Below are positions 17,406 to 26,445 of a stretch of 38,241 bases of DNA, piece after piece; the stretch's first letter is position 1; each line of letters begins with the position of its first letter. Made by a program: the position numbers and the translations under genes. The DNA lies in the NCBI GenBank assembly GCA_017308215.1, contig JAFKFQ010000399.1:1-38241 (forward strand). The letters are read 5' to 3'. The stretch comes from a bacterium (GTDB lineage Bacteria; Planctomycetota; Planctomycetia; Gemmatales; Gemmataceae). The notes under the pieces are model-generated. The model was not told the DNA's origin. It made no database searches and saw only the letters and a program-made list of their open reading frames with translations.

Positions 17406-17428
17406 AACGCCGGGCGCGCCCCGGCGTT
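17406..17428 (+). terminator. hairpin after the LolA-like gene
   Basis: A 9-bp perfect stem, 17406-17414 with 17420-17428, has a 5-nt loop and lies 29 bp after the stop. No T run follows, so termination by this hairpin alone is uncertain. Confidence 0.4.
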
Positions 17429-17479
17429 CGCCCCGGGTAGAGCGGTGCGGCGGCACCGGCTCACCCGGGGGGTTGTGCC

Positions 17480-19774
17480 ATGCTGCGTCGGAAACTGTTC
17501 TGGAACGTCCCGCTGGCCGGGGCGATCGGCGCCGGCGTCGCCGCCGACCGGTTCCTCACCGCCGCGGCGACGGCCGAGGCGAGGCAAGACCTGAAGCCGG
17601 CGGTCACGCTGCCGGTCACCCGCGTCGTCCTGCTCAACAGCGGCGTCGGCTACTTCTCGCGCTCGGGCGAGGTGGACGGCGACGCCCGCGTCGACCTCGC
17701 GTTCGACGAGCTCGACGTCAACGACCTCATCAAGAGCATGGTGCTCGAGGACTTCGGCGGCGGCCGCATCGCGGCGGTGAGCTACGACGGCCGCGAGCCG
17801 CTCGAGCGCACGCTGGCCAGCTTCTCGATCAACCTCAACGGCGAGCCGACGTTCGCCAGCATCCTCCAGCAGGCCCGCGGCGAGCGCGTCGAGGTCACGA
17901 CCGCGCCGACGGCCCAGAACCAGCCCGGCAAGCTGACCGGCGCCGTCGTCGGCCTCGAGGTGCAGGTCGCGGCGGTCGGCCCGGCGCAGATGCCGGTGCA
18001 GGTGCTGAACCTGTGGTGCGCGGAGGGGATGCGCTCGGTGCGGCTGCAAGAGGTGCAACAACTCCGCTTCCTGAACCCGGTCATCGAGAGCGAGTTCCGC
18101 CGCGCCCTCGAAGTCCTGGCGCGGAACCACGACACGCAGAAGAAGGCGGTGAGCGTCCACTTCGCGGGCGACGGCAAGCGGCGCGTGCAGGTCGGGTACG
18201 TCATCGAGTCGCCGATCTGGAAGGCGAGCTACCGGCTCGTCCTCGACGCACAGGGCAAGGGCGCGAAGCCGTACCTCCAGGGCTGGGCGGTCGTCGAGAA
18301 CACGACCGACGAGGACTGGAACGGCGTCCGCATGGCGCTCATCAGCGGGCGGCCGATCAGCTTCAAGATGGACCTGTACGATCCGCTCTACGTCCCCCGC
18401 CCGACCGTGGAGCCGGAGCTGTTCGCGTCGCTCCGCCCGCCCACGTACGACGGCGGTTTCACCGCCCGCGCCCCGCGCGCCGATGCGGCGATGATGGGAA
18501 ACGCGGGCAACCCATTCTTCGGCGGCCAGCACGCGGGTGGCGTCGGCGGCTACCACAGCGGGGGCGGGCAGTTCGGCCTCGGCGGGGGCGGCGCGAGCTT
18601 CCTCGGGGGGGGCGGGTTCGGCGGCGGGGGTGGCGTCGGGAACCCGTTCTTCGGCGGTGTGCCCGAGGCGAGCTTCGCGGAGTCGTCCCGGTCGGGGCGG
18701 CGGATGCGGCTCGCCGAGGGCGGCGAGGGACGCGGGCGGGCCGTCGACATCGGCAAGGAACTCGCCGACCGGCTCGGCACCGCGGCCGTCATCAACGCCG
18801 CCACGGCCGGGAAGCTGGGCGACCACTTCCAGTACGCGATCGACCACCCGGTCTCGCTGGCCCGGCAGAAGTCGGCCCTCCTGCCGATCGTCGGCAAGGA
18901 CGTGGAGGGCACGCGGGTGAGCATCTACAACCCCGCCGTGCAGCCGAGGCACCCGCTCCTCGGGCTGCGGTTCAAGAACACCTCGGGCGTCCACCTGTCG
19001 CAGGGGCCGATCACCGTCTTTGAAGGCAGCACCTACGCCGGCGACACCCGCGTCCTCGACGTCCAGCCCGGCGAGGAGCGGTTCGTGTCCTACGCCGTCG
19101 ACCTCGGCACGGACGTGGAGGCGCAGGACGGGCCGGCGACGACGCGACTGACGCGGGTGCGGGCGGTGAAGGGCGTGGTCGAGACGACGAACCGGGAGCG
19201 GCTGGAGAAGCGCTACCGCGTCGCCAACCGCTCGCAGACCGACCGCACGCTCGTGATCGAGCACCCGAACAGCACGACCACCGGCTACAAGCTCGTCGAG
19301 ACGCCGCCGCCGGTCGAGGACACGAAGGACTACTACCGCTTCCAGCTCGCGGTGAAGGCGGGCGAGCAGACGGTCTTCGCGGTCACCGAGGAGCGCGACG
19401 TGGCGACCACGGTCCAGTTGTCGAACGACCCGGACCAGCAGATCCGGTACGTGATGAGCCTGACCGCGGCGACGCCGGCGCTGAAGCAGAAGCTGGCCGA
19501 GGCGCTGAAGCTCAAGACGGCGTGGGACGGCCAGCTCCGCGACCTGAACCGGGTGAAGGCCGACCGGGCGCGCGTCGAGGGCGACCAGGAGCGCATCCGG
19601 AAGAACCTGGCGGCGACCCCGCGGGAGGCGGAAGTGTACCAGACGTACCTGCGCCGCCTCGCCGAGCAGGAACGCGAGATCGACGGGCTGACCGCCAACG
19701 AGCGGACGCTGGCGGCGGCCGAGTTCGCCGCGCGGAAGGCGTTCGAGGACTTCCTGGCGAGCCTGACCGACTGA
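17480..19774 (+). CDS. DUF4139 domain-containing exported protein
   Basis: This 764-aa protein starts at ATG 17480, with a hydrophobic N-terminus (NVPLAGAIGAGVAADRFLTAAATA) that may be a signal peptide or anchor. An N-terminal beta region (VTRVVLLNSGVGYFSRSGEV) and a central region (VQVGYVIESPIWKASYRLVL, WAVVENTTDEDWNGVRMALI) match what I know of DUF4139 proteins. A glycine-rich insert with repeated NPFFGG motifs spans about residues 335-400. The C-terminal 100 residues form a coiled coil (LKQKLAEALKLKTAWDGQL to EQEREIDGLTANERTLAAAE). Molecular function of the family is unknown. The gene ends just before a 39-bp-arm inverted repeat. Confidence 0.86.
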   Translation: MLRRKLFWNVPLAGAIGAGVAADRFLTAAATAEARQDLKPAVTLPVTRVVLLNSGVGYFSRSGEVDGDARVDLAFDELDVNDLIKSMVLEDFGGGRIAAVSYDGREPLERTLASFSINLNGEPTFASILQQARGERVEVTTAPTAQNQPGKLTGAVVGLEVQVAAVGPAQMPVQVLNLWCAEGMRSVRLQEVQQLRFLNPVIESEFRRALEVLARNHDTQKKAVSVHFAGDGKRRVQVGYVIESPIWKASYRLVLDAQGKGAKPYLQGWAVVENTTDEDWNGVRMALISGRPISFKMDLYDPLYVPRPTVEPELFASLRPPTYDGGFTARAPRADAAMMGNAGNPFFGGQHAGGVGGYHSGGGQFGLGGGGASFLGGGGFGGGGGVGNPFFGGVPEASFAESSRSGRRMRLAEGGEGRGRAVDIGKELADRLGTAAVINAATAGKLGDHFQYAIDHPVSLARQKSALLPIVGKDVEGTRVSIYNPAVQPRHPLLGLRFKNTSGVHLSQGPITVFEGSTYAGDTRVLDVQPGEERFVSYAVDLGTDVEAQDGPATTRLTRVRAVKGVVETTNRERLEKRYRVANRSQTDRTLVIEHPNSTTTGYKLVETPPPVEDTKDYYRFQLAVKAGEQTVFAVTEERDVATTVQLSNDPDQQIRYVMSLTAATPALKQKLAEALKLKTAWDGQLRDLNRVKADRARVEGDQERIRKNLAATPREAEVYQTYLRRLAEQEREIDGLTANERTLAAAEFAARKAFEDFLASLTD

Positions 19775-19778
19775 TGCC

Positions 19779-19884
19779 CGAAGGCAGAACGGACAGGATA
19801 ACAGGATGAACAGGATGCCGAACCCAGGCAGAAGGCCCGGTTTGACATCCTGTTCATCCTGTTATCCTGTCCGTTCTGCCTTCG
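19779..19884. repeat. perfect 39-bp-arm inverted repeat (GGATAACAGGATGAACAGG family)
   Basis: Arms 19779-19817 and 19846-19884 are perfectly complementary over 39 bp around a 28-nt loop. The repeat lies between the DUF4139 stop and the DUF2071 gene. A 25-bp core (19793-19817 region, GACAGGATAACAGGATGAAC onward) recurs in the inverted repeat at 32785-32863. It is probably a dispersed palindromic repeat that can also act as a transcription terminator. Confidence 0.85.
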
Positions 19885-19933
19885 GTACGAGGCGGGGCGT
19901 CTCGAACCGGCGCCCCGCCGCTACACTGCCCTC

Positions 19934-20650
19934 ATGACCCCGCCCGCGCCCCGCCGCAGCTTCCTCACCGCCCGGTGGTGCCACCTCGTCCTGGCGAACT
20001 ACCCCGTCCCCGACGACCTCGTCCGCCCGCACCTGCCGCCCGGCGTCGAGCTCGACCGGCGCGACGGGTCGGCGTGGTGCAGCCTCGTCGGGTTCCAGTT
20101 CCTCGACACCCGCGTCCTCGGCGTCGGCTGGCCCGGCTACCGCCACTTCCCCGAGTGGAACCTCCGCTTCTACGCCCGCCGCGGCGCCGAGCGCGGGGTG
20201 TGCTTCGTCCGCGAGTTCGTGCCCCAACGGCTCGTCGCGGGGCTCGCCCGGCTGATCTACAACGAGCCGTACCGCGCCGCCCGCATGACGATGGACGTGC
20301 GGGACGCGCCCGACGCCGTAACCGCCCGCTACACGGTGAACTGGGGCGGGCGGACGCACGCGCTCCGCGCCGTGGGAGCGAGGGCGGCGGTGCGGCCGGC
20401 GGCGGACAGCGCCGAACACTGGTTCAAGGAGCACAGTTGGGGCTTCGGCACCAGCCGCCGCGGCGGGCTCATCCGCTACGAGGTCAGCCATCCCGAGTGG
20501 GACATCCACCTGGTCACCGACTTCGCGGCCGACGTAGACTGGGGGGTGCTGTACGGCCCGGAGTGGGCGGTGATGAATGGCCGCGCGCCGGCGGGTGTGG
20601 TGCTCGCGGCCGGGTCCGCGGTGAGCGTGTACCCGCGGGGCCGGGCGTGA
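19934..20650 (+). CDS. DUF2071 (YqjF-like) family protein
   Basis: This 238-aa protein has the DUF2071 pattern: an N-terminal FLTARWCHLVLANYPVPDDL, then VRPHLPPGVELDRRDGSAW, SLVGFQFLDTRVLG, FPEWNLRFYARR and GVCFVREFVP. A C-terminal [20 protein letters not shown] closes the fold. Function of the family is not established. The start ATG gives a normal-length protein. Its last ~50 codons are duplicated at 22396-22551. The native neighbour downstream was probably dxr, now separated by an inserted duplication. Confidence 0.87.
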   Translation: MTPPAPRRSFLTARWCHLVLANYPVPDDLVRPHLPPGVELDRRDGSAWCSLVGFQFLDTRVLGVGWPGYRHFPEWNLRFYARRGAERGVCFVREFVPQRLVAGLARLIYNEPYRAARMTMDVRDAPDAVTARYTVNWGGRTHALRAVGARAAVRPAADSAEHWFKEHSWGFGTSRRGGLIRYEVSHPEWDIHLVTDFAADVDWGVLYGPEWAVMNGRAPAGVVLAAGSAVSVYPRGRA

Positions 20651-20859
20651 CCCGCCCCCCCGCTTGGCCCGGTTCGTACAGCTCTCCGGTACGTCGGCCC
20701 CCGAATGCACCTCGGTGTCGTGTGCCCCCAGCCCCGAACCCCAGAACCCCGAAGCGGGTCGCGGTCCTCGGGTCCACCGGGTCGATCGGGGTCAGCACCC
20801 TCGACGTGGCCCGGCACCTGCCCGACCGGCTGCGAGTCGTCGGCCTGACGGCCAACTGA
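20495..20859 (+). repeat. direct repeat copy 1 (DUF2071 3' end plus dxr 5' end)
   Basis: This segment matches 22396 to about 22760 at an offset near 1901 bp, with scattered mismatches. It covers the end of DUF2071, the intergenic spacer and the first 40-odd codons of dxr. The two copies bracket the paralogous secreted genes at 20921 and 21802. The divergence visible by eye says the event is not recent. Confidence 0.85.
20722..20859 (+). pseudogene. truncated 5' fragment of dxr
   Basis: From GTG 20722 the frame encodes the dxr N-terminus, including the NADPH-binding [19 protein letters not shown]. It stops after VVGLTAN (TGA 20857-20859), about 45 residues instead of about 390. It corresponds to the start of the intact dxr at 22623. 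It is a remnant of the segmental duplication and should be non-functional, though its promoter region may still be active for the downstream gene. Confidence 0.85.
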
Positions 20860-20920
20860 GTACCAAGCCGCCGGTCGATCCTTCGGCCCGACCGGCTTCA
20901 CGCGAGGAGGGGCTGGGCGT

Positions 20921-21454
20921 ATGGGATCCTGTGGCACGCTCCTGGTCGCGGCCGCGCTCACCACGACCCAAGGTTTCGAGTCGTTTCGGGAGCGGGTGGC
21001 GATCGCCCACATCGTCATCGCCGGGGACCCGTTCGGGGCCGCCCCCGAGCGGCTCCGCGCGGTCCACGTCCTGCGCCAACTGGGCAGCCCGACGGGTTAC
21101 GACTTCATGGCGGACAACATCCTGCTCATCTGCGATCCTCCCTTCAGGTTTGAGGAGCCGCCGCTCCGGGAGTTGTCACCCTGCTACTACGGCCTTCTCC
21201 GTGACGGCAGCGACCAACTCCGGCGCGCGGACGGGGCCGTTGCCACAGCGGTCCTCGGCGCTCTCGACAAGCCGCGGGACGACGGCGAGATCCGACGGTA
21301 CGCCAGGGTTCTCGGCTCCGTCCTGACAGATCGGGTGGGCAACAGCGGCTACCCGCGTGCCCGCGCGCTCGTCACCGCCGAGCTCGCCCGGCGGCCGGCG
21401 GCCGACCGGAGAAGGAATCTGGAACGCTTGTCGGACCAGTTGGACAGGCAGTAG
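20921..21454 (+). CDS. secreted hypothetical protein, paralogue A
   Basis: This 177-aa protein has a GAGGAGG ribosome-binding site 10 bp before the ATG. A short hydrophobic N-terminus (MGSCGTLLVAAALTTTQG) suggests export. The body contains [47 protein letters not shown] and [21 protein letters not shown] recognise no family. From residue 31 on it is nearly identical to the gene at 21802-22332; I count about ten nucleotide differences over 21011-21423. The N- and C-terminal ends differ. It lies inside the DUF2071/dxr duplication and may have arrived with it. Confidence 0.7.
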   Translation: MGSCGTLLVAAALTTTQGFESFRERVAIAHIVIAGDPFGAAPERLRAVHVLRQLGSPTGYDFMADNILLICDPPFRFEEPPLRELSPCYYGLLRDGSDQLRRADGAVATAVLGALDKPRDDGEIRRYARVLGSVLTDRVGNSGYPRARALVTAELARRPAADRRRNLERLSDQLDRQ

Positions 21455-21801
21455 CGGTCGCCGCTCCGTTCGGAGACGCGCAGCGGGCAACCGCCGGGCG
21501 CGCGTCGTCCGCTCGGGTGTCGGCGGCGGGAGTGAGTCCGCCGACCGCCGGTGCGGTGGGGGCGGTGGTCTGCAACGCCCCCAACAACCAATCTCAGTAC
21601 CGCGTCACGGTCACGCACGCCGTGGGCGGGATGGCGTTCGCCGACGCAGAATTGTTCGTGGCGGCCGTGGATCAGATGGCCCGGCCGACCGGTCAGGTGA
21701 CAGACCTTGACGAGGGGCCGCTCGCCGACGTAGTCACGGATTAGGGTCTGGAGACACCCAGGCCCGGGGCGGCGTGCGGGTCACACAAGGAGGGGTGAGA
21801 C
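21455..21801. other. intergenic stretch with a weak open frame
   Basis: This stretch separates the two paralogues. An open frame at 21517-21744 (+, 75 aa) ends in AVGGMAFADAELFVAAVDQM, but it has no clear ribosome-binding site and no family I recognise. It may be a gene fragment carried by the duplication. A good ribosome-binding site at 21787-21793 belongs to the next gene. Confidence 0.35.
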
Positions 21802-22332
21802 ATGGACGCGGTGATGGCCATGATTGCCGCAGTGGTGTGCGCGCCCGGCGGGGCGACGGCGGTGCCCGAGCGGCTGACGATCGAGCAGATCGTCATCGCC
21901 GGGGACCCGTTCGGGGCCGCCCCCGAGCGGCTCCGCGCGGTCCACGTCCTGCGCCAACTGGGCAGCCCGACGGGTTACGACTTCATGGCGGACAACATCC
22001 TGCTCAGGTGCGACCCTCCCTTCATGTTTGCCGAGCCGCCGCTCCGGGAGTTGTCACCCTGCTACTACGGCCTTCTCCGTGACGGCAACGACCAACTCCG
22101 GCGCGCGGACGGGGCCGTTGCCGCGGCGGTCCTCGGCGCTCTCGACAAGCCGCGGGACGACGGCGAGATCCGACGGTACGCCAGGGTTCTCGGCTCCGTC
22201 CTGACAGATCGAGTGGGCAACAGCGGCTACCCGCGTGCCCGCGCGCTCGTCACCGCCGAGCTCGCCCGGCGGCCGGCGGCCGACCGGAGAAGGAATCTGG
22301 AGCAGATGCTCGCTCAGTTGGTCGGGGAGTAG
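21802..22332 (+). CDS. secreted hypothetical protein, paralogue B
   Basis: This 176-aa protein has an AAGGAGG site (21787-21793) 8 bp before the ATG, the strongest in this region. The N-terminus [20 protein letters not shown] looks like a signal peptide. The remainder is almost the same as paralogue A, with substitutions such as I/R and R/M around residues 68-75. The conserved body and different signal sequences suggest both copies are or were expressed. Function is unknown. It is followed by an 18-bp-stem hairpin and then by the DUF2071 remnant. Confidence 0.7.
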   Translation: MDAVMAMIAAVVCAPGGATAVPERLTIEQIVIAGDPFGAAPERLRAVHVLRQLGSPTGYDFMADNILLRCDPPFMFAEPPLRELSPCYYGLLRDGNDQLRRADGAVAAAVLGALDKPRDDGEIRRYARVLGSVLTDRVGNSGYPRARALVTAELARRPAADRRRNLEQMLAQLVGE

Positions 22333-22351
22333 TCGTCCGCCGCAGCGGATT

Positions 22352-22390
22352 AGACCGGTGGGGCCGGCGTCCCGCCGGCCCCACCGGTCT
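22352..22390. terminator. 18-bp perfect hairpin at a duplication breakpoint
   Basis: Arms 22352-22369 and 22373-22390 are perfectly complementary with a 3-nt loop. It lies 19 bp after the paralogue B stop and ends 6 bp before the DUF2071 remnant begins. It probably terminates transcription, and marks the edge of the inserted block. Confidence 0.65.
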
Positions 22391-22395
22391 CCCGA

Positions 22396-22551
22396 GAGTG
22401 GGACATCCACCCCGTCACCGGCTTCGCCGCCGACGTGGACTGGGGGGTGCTATACGGCCCGGAGTGGGCGGCGATGACCGGCCGCGCGCCGGCGGGGGTG
22501 GTGCTCGCGGCCGGGTTGGCGGTGGGCGTGTCCCCGAAGGGGCGGGCGTGA
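22396..22551 (+). pseudogene. 3' remnant of the DUF2071 gene (direct repeat copy 2)
   Basis: The frame encodes [20 protein letters not shown] to the terminal PKGRA, matching the last 50-odd codons of the intact DUF2071 gene at 19934-20650, and stops at the same place (TGA 22549-22551). All upstream coding sequence is missing. It directly precedes dxr with the same spacer as in copy 1, showing the ancestral DUF2071-dxr order. Confidence 0.85.
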
Positions 22552-22622
22552 CCCGCCCCCCCGCTTGGCCCGGTTCGTACAATTCTCCGGTACGTCGGCC
22601 CCCGAACGCACCCCGGTGTCGT

Positions 22623-23792
22623 GTGCCCCCAGCCCCGAACCCCAGAACCCCGAAGCGGGTCGCGGTCCTCGGGTCCACCGGGTCGATCGGGGTCAGCACC
22701 CTCGACGTGGCCCGGCACCTGCCCGACCGGCTGCGAATCGTCGGCCTGGCCGCACACTCCAACTGGGACCAGCTCGCCGGCCAGTGCCGCGAGTTCCGCC
22801 CGCGCTACGCGGTGGTGTGCGACCCCGCGGCGTTCCAGGCCGCCGACCGCTCGGCGTTCCCGCGCGAGACGGAACTCCTCGGCGGGCCGGACGGCGTGGA
22901 GAAGCTGGCGACGGCGGCGGACGTGGACGTCGTGGTGTCGGCGGTGGTCGGGGCGGCGGGGCTGCGCGGGACGTGGGCGGCGCTGGAGGCCGGCAAGGAC
23001 GTCGCCCTGGCGAACAAGGAGACGCTGGTCGTCGCCGGCCCGCTGGTGACGGGGCTCGCCGCCCGCCGCGGGGCGCGGCTGCTCCCGGTCGATAGCGAGC
23101 ACTCGGCGGTGTTCCAGGCGCTCACCGGGTACACCGCCGCCGACGTGACGCGCGTGGTGCTCACCGGCAGCGGCGGGCCGTTCCGCGGGAAGACGGCGGC
23201 GGAACTGGAGCAGGCGACGCCCGAACAGGCGCTGCGGCACCCGACCTGGAAGATGGGGCCGAAGATCACCATCGACAGCGCCACGCTGATGAACAAGGCG
23301 CTGGAGGTGATCGAGGCGCGGTGGCTGTTCGACCTGCGGGCCGAGCAGATCGACGTGATCGTCCACCCGGAGTCGGTCGTGCACTCGTTCGTCGAGTTCG
23401 CCGACGGGTCGGTGCTCGGTCAGCTGTCGCCGCCGGACATGCGCCTGCCGATCCAGTACGCGCTCCTGTACCCGGAGCGCGTGCCGGGGCCGGCAAAGCG
23501 GCTGGACTGGTCGGCGCTGTCCGGGTTAAGGTTCGAGCCGCCGGACCGAACCACGTTCCGGGCGCTCGACCTCGGCTTCGAGGTGGCGCGGCGCGGCGGG
23601 ACGACCGGCGCCGTGCTGAACGCGGCGAACGAGGAGGCGGTGGGCCGGTTCCTGGGCGGCACGCTGCCGTTCCTCGGCATCGCGCGGTGCTGCCGGGCCG
23701 TGCTCGACGCCCACGACTTCGACCCGGCGCCGACCCTCGACCGCCTGCTGGCGCTCGACCGCTGGGCGCGGGCCGAGGCGGCCCGGTACTAA
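22623..23792 (+). CDS. dxr: 1-deoxy-D-xylulose 5-phosphate reductoisomerase
   Basis: This 389-aa enzyme converts 1-deoxy-D-xylulose 5-phosphate to 2-C-methyl-D-erythritol 4-phosphate with NADPH, the committed step of the MEP isoprenoid pathway. Visible motifs are GSTGSIG near the N-terminus, [10 protein letters not shown], the metal-binding [44 protein letters not shown] and NAANEEAV. Length is normal. The start is the GTG at 22623 ([17 protein letters not shown]); no ATG fits. The first 45 codons are duplicated at 20722-20859. The rseP-like gene follows, a frequent dxr neighbour. Confidence 0.96.
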   Translation: MPPAPNPRTPKRVAVLGSTGSIGVSTLDVARHLPDRLRIVGLAAHSNWDQLAGQCREFRPRYAVVCDPAAFQAADRSAFPRETELLGGPDGVEKLATAADVDVVVSAVVGAAGLRGTWAALEAGKDVALANKETLVVAGPLVTGLAARRGARLLPVDSEHSAVFQALTGYTAADVTRVVLTGSGGPFRGKTAAELEQATPEQALRHPTWKMGPKITIDSATLMNKALEVIEARWLFDLRAEQIDVIVHPESVVHSFVEFADGSVLGQLSPPDMRLPIQYALLYPERVPGPAKRLDWSALSGLRFEPPDRTTFRALDLGFEVARRGGTTGAVLNAANEEAVGRFLGGTLPFLGIARCCRAVLDAHDFDPAPTLDRLLALDRWARAEAARY

Positions 23793-23890
23793 TTCCGAGC
23801 ACAGGGTACAGAACACAGAGTTCGGACCGACCGCCCGAGCCCTGCCTTCGGTACTCTGCACTCCGCACTCTGTCCTCTGTACTTTTCAAC
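23793..23890. repeat. imperfect inverted repeat between dxr and the protease gene
   Basis: A segment around 23797-23824 (ACAGGGTACAGAACACAGAG) is imperfectly complementary to about 23852-23883 (TACTCTGCACTCCGCACTCT). Mismatches are too many for a simple terminator. It resembles the other intergenic repeat families of the window in position and style. Confidence 0.4.
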
Positions 23891-26137
23891 ATGAGCGATA
23901 TCGCCACCCCCGGCCCGATCGACCCGAACTCCGGCCAGCCGGACCACCGCGCCGAGGTGGTCGAGGTCAAGTCCTGGCTCCGCCAGAACGTCGTGTCCCT
24001 CGCCGTCACCGCGGCCGTGGTCGCGGTGGTGCTCCGCTACCTCGACCCGGTGGACACGATCAAGGTCGTCCTCGGCCTCGGGTTCATCATCTTCATCCAC
24101 GAGCTCGGCCACTTCCTCGCCGCGAAGTGGTGCGACGTCCACGTCAAGACGTTCAGCATCGGGTTCGGCCCGGCCATCCCGTTCTGCTCGTACAAGTGGG
24201 GGGAGACGACGTACATGCTCGGCGTCGTCCCGCTCGGCGGGTACGTCAGCATGGTCGGCGAGGGGACCGGCGAGTCCACCCCCGAGGGCGACCCGGACGA
24301 CGACGACAACGACCCGCGCAGCTTCAAGAACAAGCCGGTCGTGCAGCGGATGGTCATCATCTCCGCCGGCGTGGTGATGAACTTCATCCTCGGCATGGCG
24401 TGCTTCGTGGCCGCGTACCTGCACGGGGTCGCCGAGAAGCCGGCGACGGCCGGGGTGGTCGAGAGCGGCGGCGCGGCGTGGCGGGCCGGCGTCCGCACCG
24501 GCGACGACATCGTCCGCATCGGCAGCCGCGACAACCCGTTCTTCGACGACCTCCGCCCGGTCGTCACCAGCACCCTCAAGGACGAGCAGCTCCCGATCGT
24601 CGTCAGCCGCAACGGCAAGGCCGAGGAGACGACGGTCGAGCCGATCCGCGACGAGGGCGTGCCGTACCCGCAGCTCGGCATCTCGCCGCCGTACCGGCTC
24701 ACCCTCATCGACCCGAAGAAGCGGGCGGTCCCGCCGACGTTCCCCGGCACCCCGGCGGCCGACGCCGGGTTCCGGCCCGGCGACCGCCTCGTCGGCATGA
24801 CCGACCCGGCCGACCCGGCGAGGGTGACGCCGTTCCACACCGACCCGGCGAACCCGTCGGCCCCGTTCGAGGACTACCACCGCCGCGCGGTGCTGCTCGC
24901 CGAGCAGCCGGTGACGGTCCAGGTGGCCCGCAAGGACGGGACGACGGCCGAGGTGCGGGTGGCGGCGGCCGTGCGGCACGACCTGGGCATCCGGTTCCAG
25001 ATGGGGAAGGTGGCGGCGGTGCGGCGCGGCAGCCCGGCCGACGGGAAGGTGGTGGCCGCCCCGCTCGGCAGCCCGACCTCGCCGGCCGACGTGATCGTCG
25101 CCGTCGGCGTGGCCGACGCGGCCGGGAAGAAGACGTGGTTCGCCAACGGCCCGCGCCCGGCCGAGGCGGGGCCGGCCGACGCCGTGCGCCCGCTCGACCC
25201 GCTCCTGCTGCCGGCGGACCTGAGCGAGTGGGCCGCCGGCTTCCCCGCCGACCGGCGCGCCAGCCTGACGGCGGACCTGGTGGTGCTCCGCGAGGTGGAC
25301 GCCGACCACCGGGCCAAGCGGCACGTGTTCGCCCTGCGGTACGACGACTCGTTCCGGTTCGACCGCGACTCGGTGAACCTGCCGAACTCGCCGATCCCGG
25401 TCGGCGGGCTCGGGCTGGCGTACTGGGTGGACGCGGTGGCGGCGGACGTGGCCCCGGGCGGCCCGGCCGCGACCGCCGGCGTCCAGGCCGGCGACGTCGT
25501 CACCGCGGTCCGGTTCAAGGGCGCGGACGGCAACTTCGGCAAGTGGCGCGACATCAAGCCGCACCAGTGGGCCTTCATCGACAGCGCCTTCCAGGGGTCG
25601 GCGCCGTACGAGATCGAGCTGCGGGTGAAGCGCGGCGAGGAGACGAAGGAGATCGCGGTCCGGGGCGCGGCCGACCCGAAGCACGGGCTCGCCGACCGCG
25701 GGCTGCGGTTCGAGTACGAGGAGCGGCTCCAGACGGCCGACGGGGCGGTCAGCGCCCTCCGCATGGGCTGGCACCGCACCTACCGGTTCGTCATCACCGT
25801 GTACCAGAACCTGTACGGGATGGTCGCCGGGCGGATCAGCACGGAGACGCTGAGCGGCCCGCTGACGATCGCCACCGTGTCCTACCGGTTCGCCGGCGAG
25901 GACTTCTGGCAGCTCCTGCTGTTCATCGGGATGATCTCGGTCAACCTGGCGGTGGTGAACTTCCTGCCGATCCCGGTGCTGGACGGCGGGCACATGGTCT
26001 TCCTGATCTACGAGAAGATATTCGGCCGCCCGCTCCCGCAACGGCTGTTCGAGTACCTGATGTGGGCCGGGCTGGTGATGATCCTGTTGCTGTTCGTGTA
26101 CGTCATCAAGAACGACATCGTCCGGCTGTTCTTCTGA
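23891..26137 (+). CDS. rseP: RseP-like site-2 zinc metalloprotease with PDZ domains
   Basis: This 748-aa membrane protein has the M50 zinc motif HELGH (H70-H74) in an early membrane helix and the second conserved motif NFLPIPVLDGGH (Asp698) near the C-terminus. At least two PDZ-like regions lie between them (ESGGAAWRAGVRTGDDIVRI and AVAADVAPGGPAATAGVQAG), with extra sequence making it longer than the usual 420-450 aa. Proteases of this type cut regulators such as anti-sigma factors within the membrane. The ATG at 23891 follows a spacer without a clear Shine-Dalgarno. It is 98 bp after dxr. The long interdomain region is a known tendency in planctomycetes (from memory). Confidence 0.92.
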   Translation: MSDIATPGPIDPNSGQPDHRAEVVEVKSWLRQNVVSLAVTAAVVAVVLRYLDPVDTIKVVLGLGFIIFIHELGHFLAAKWCDVHVKTFSIGFGPAIPFCSYKWGETTYMLGVVPLGGYVSMVGEGTGESTPEGDPDDDDNDPRSFKNKPVVQRMVIISAGVVMNFILGMACFVAAYLHGVAEKPATAGVVESGGAAWRAGVRTGDDIVRIGSRDNPFFDDLRPVVTSTLKDEQLPIVVSRNGKAEETTVEPIRDEGVPYPQLGISPPYRLTLIDPKKRAVPPTFPGTPAADAGFRPGDRLVGMTDPADPARVTPFHTDPANPSAPFEDYHRRAVLLAEQPVTVQVARKDGTTAEVRVAAAVRHDLGIRFQMGKVAAVRRGSPADGKVVAAPLGSPTSPADVIVAVGVADAAGKKTWFANGPRPAEAGPADAVRPLDPLLLPADLSEWAAGFPADRRASLTADLVVLREVDADHRAKRHVFALRYDDSFRFDRDSVNLPNSPIPVGGLGLAYWVDAVAADVAPGGPAATAGVQAGDVVTAVRFKGADGNFGKWRDIKPHQWAFIDSAFQGSAPYEIELRVKRGEETKEIAVRGAADPKHGLADRGLRFEYEERLQTADGAVSALRMGWHRTYRFVITVYQNLYGMVAGRISTETLSGPLTIATVSYRFAGEDFWQLLLFIGMISVNLAVVNFLPIPVLDGGHMVFLIYEKIFGRPLPQRLFEYLMWAGLVMILLLFVYVIKNDIVRLFF

Positions 26138-26161
26138 CCCGGGCCGGGAGAGTCCGAAGCC

Positions 26162-26212
26162 CGAAATCCGAAACCCGCACCAGACCCGGTCTGGTGCGGG
26201 TTTCGGATTTCG
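26162..26212. terminator. near-loopless 51-bp palindrome after the protease gene
   Basis: Arms 26162-26186 and 26188-26212 are perfectly complementary over 25 bp around a single base (26187). It begins 25 bp after the protease stop. As RNA it would form a very stable hairpin followed by GCTTTGATT; as DNA it could extrude a cruciform. Confidence 0.7.
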
Positions 26213-26445
26213 CTTTGATTCCCACGCGCGGCGTGCCCCCGACCAACCTGGACGTGACGAAGACGCAGTCGCCCATCAGGGCGAACGGCCGGCGTGAGCC
26301 GGCTGGTCGTTGCGCCGGGCCGTCACGGAGAAGGTCGGTCACGCCACGGGCCGCGACCGCCGGGGCGCAAGTCCCGGGGGACAAACACCGCCAAGAGATT
26401 CGCTTCGCTTGAGCTGATAGACCCGCGGCCTCATAGTCATCGCGC
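26213..26445. other. intergenic region with a dispersed 32-bp repeat
   Basis: The stretch 26281-26312 is identical to 14569-14600 (GCGAACGGCCGGCGTGAGCC onward), here as a single arm without its inverted partner. No coding frame in the rest of the interval is convincing and I see no RNA gene. Confidence 0.6.

Noticed and set aside
26213..26445. tRNA or small RNA gene
   Set aside because: No cloverleaf or TpsiC-like segment could be drawn on either strand.
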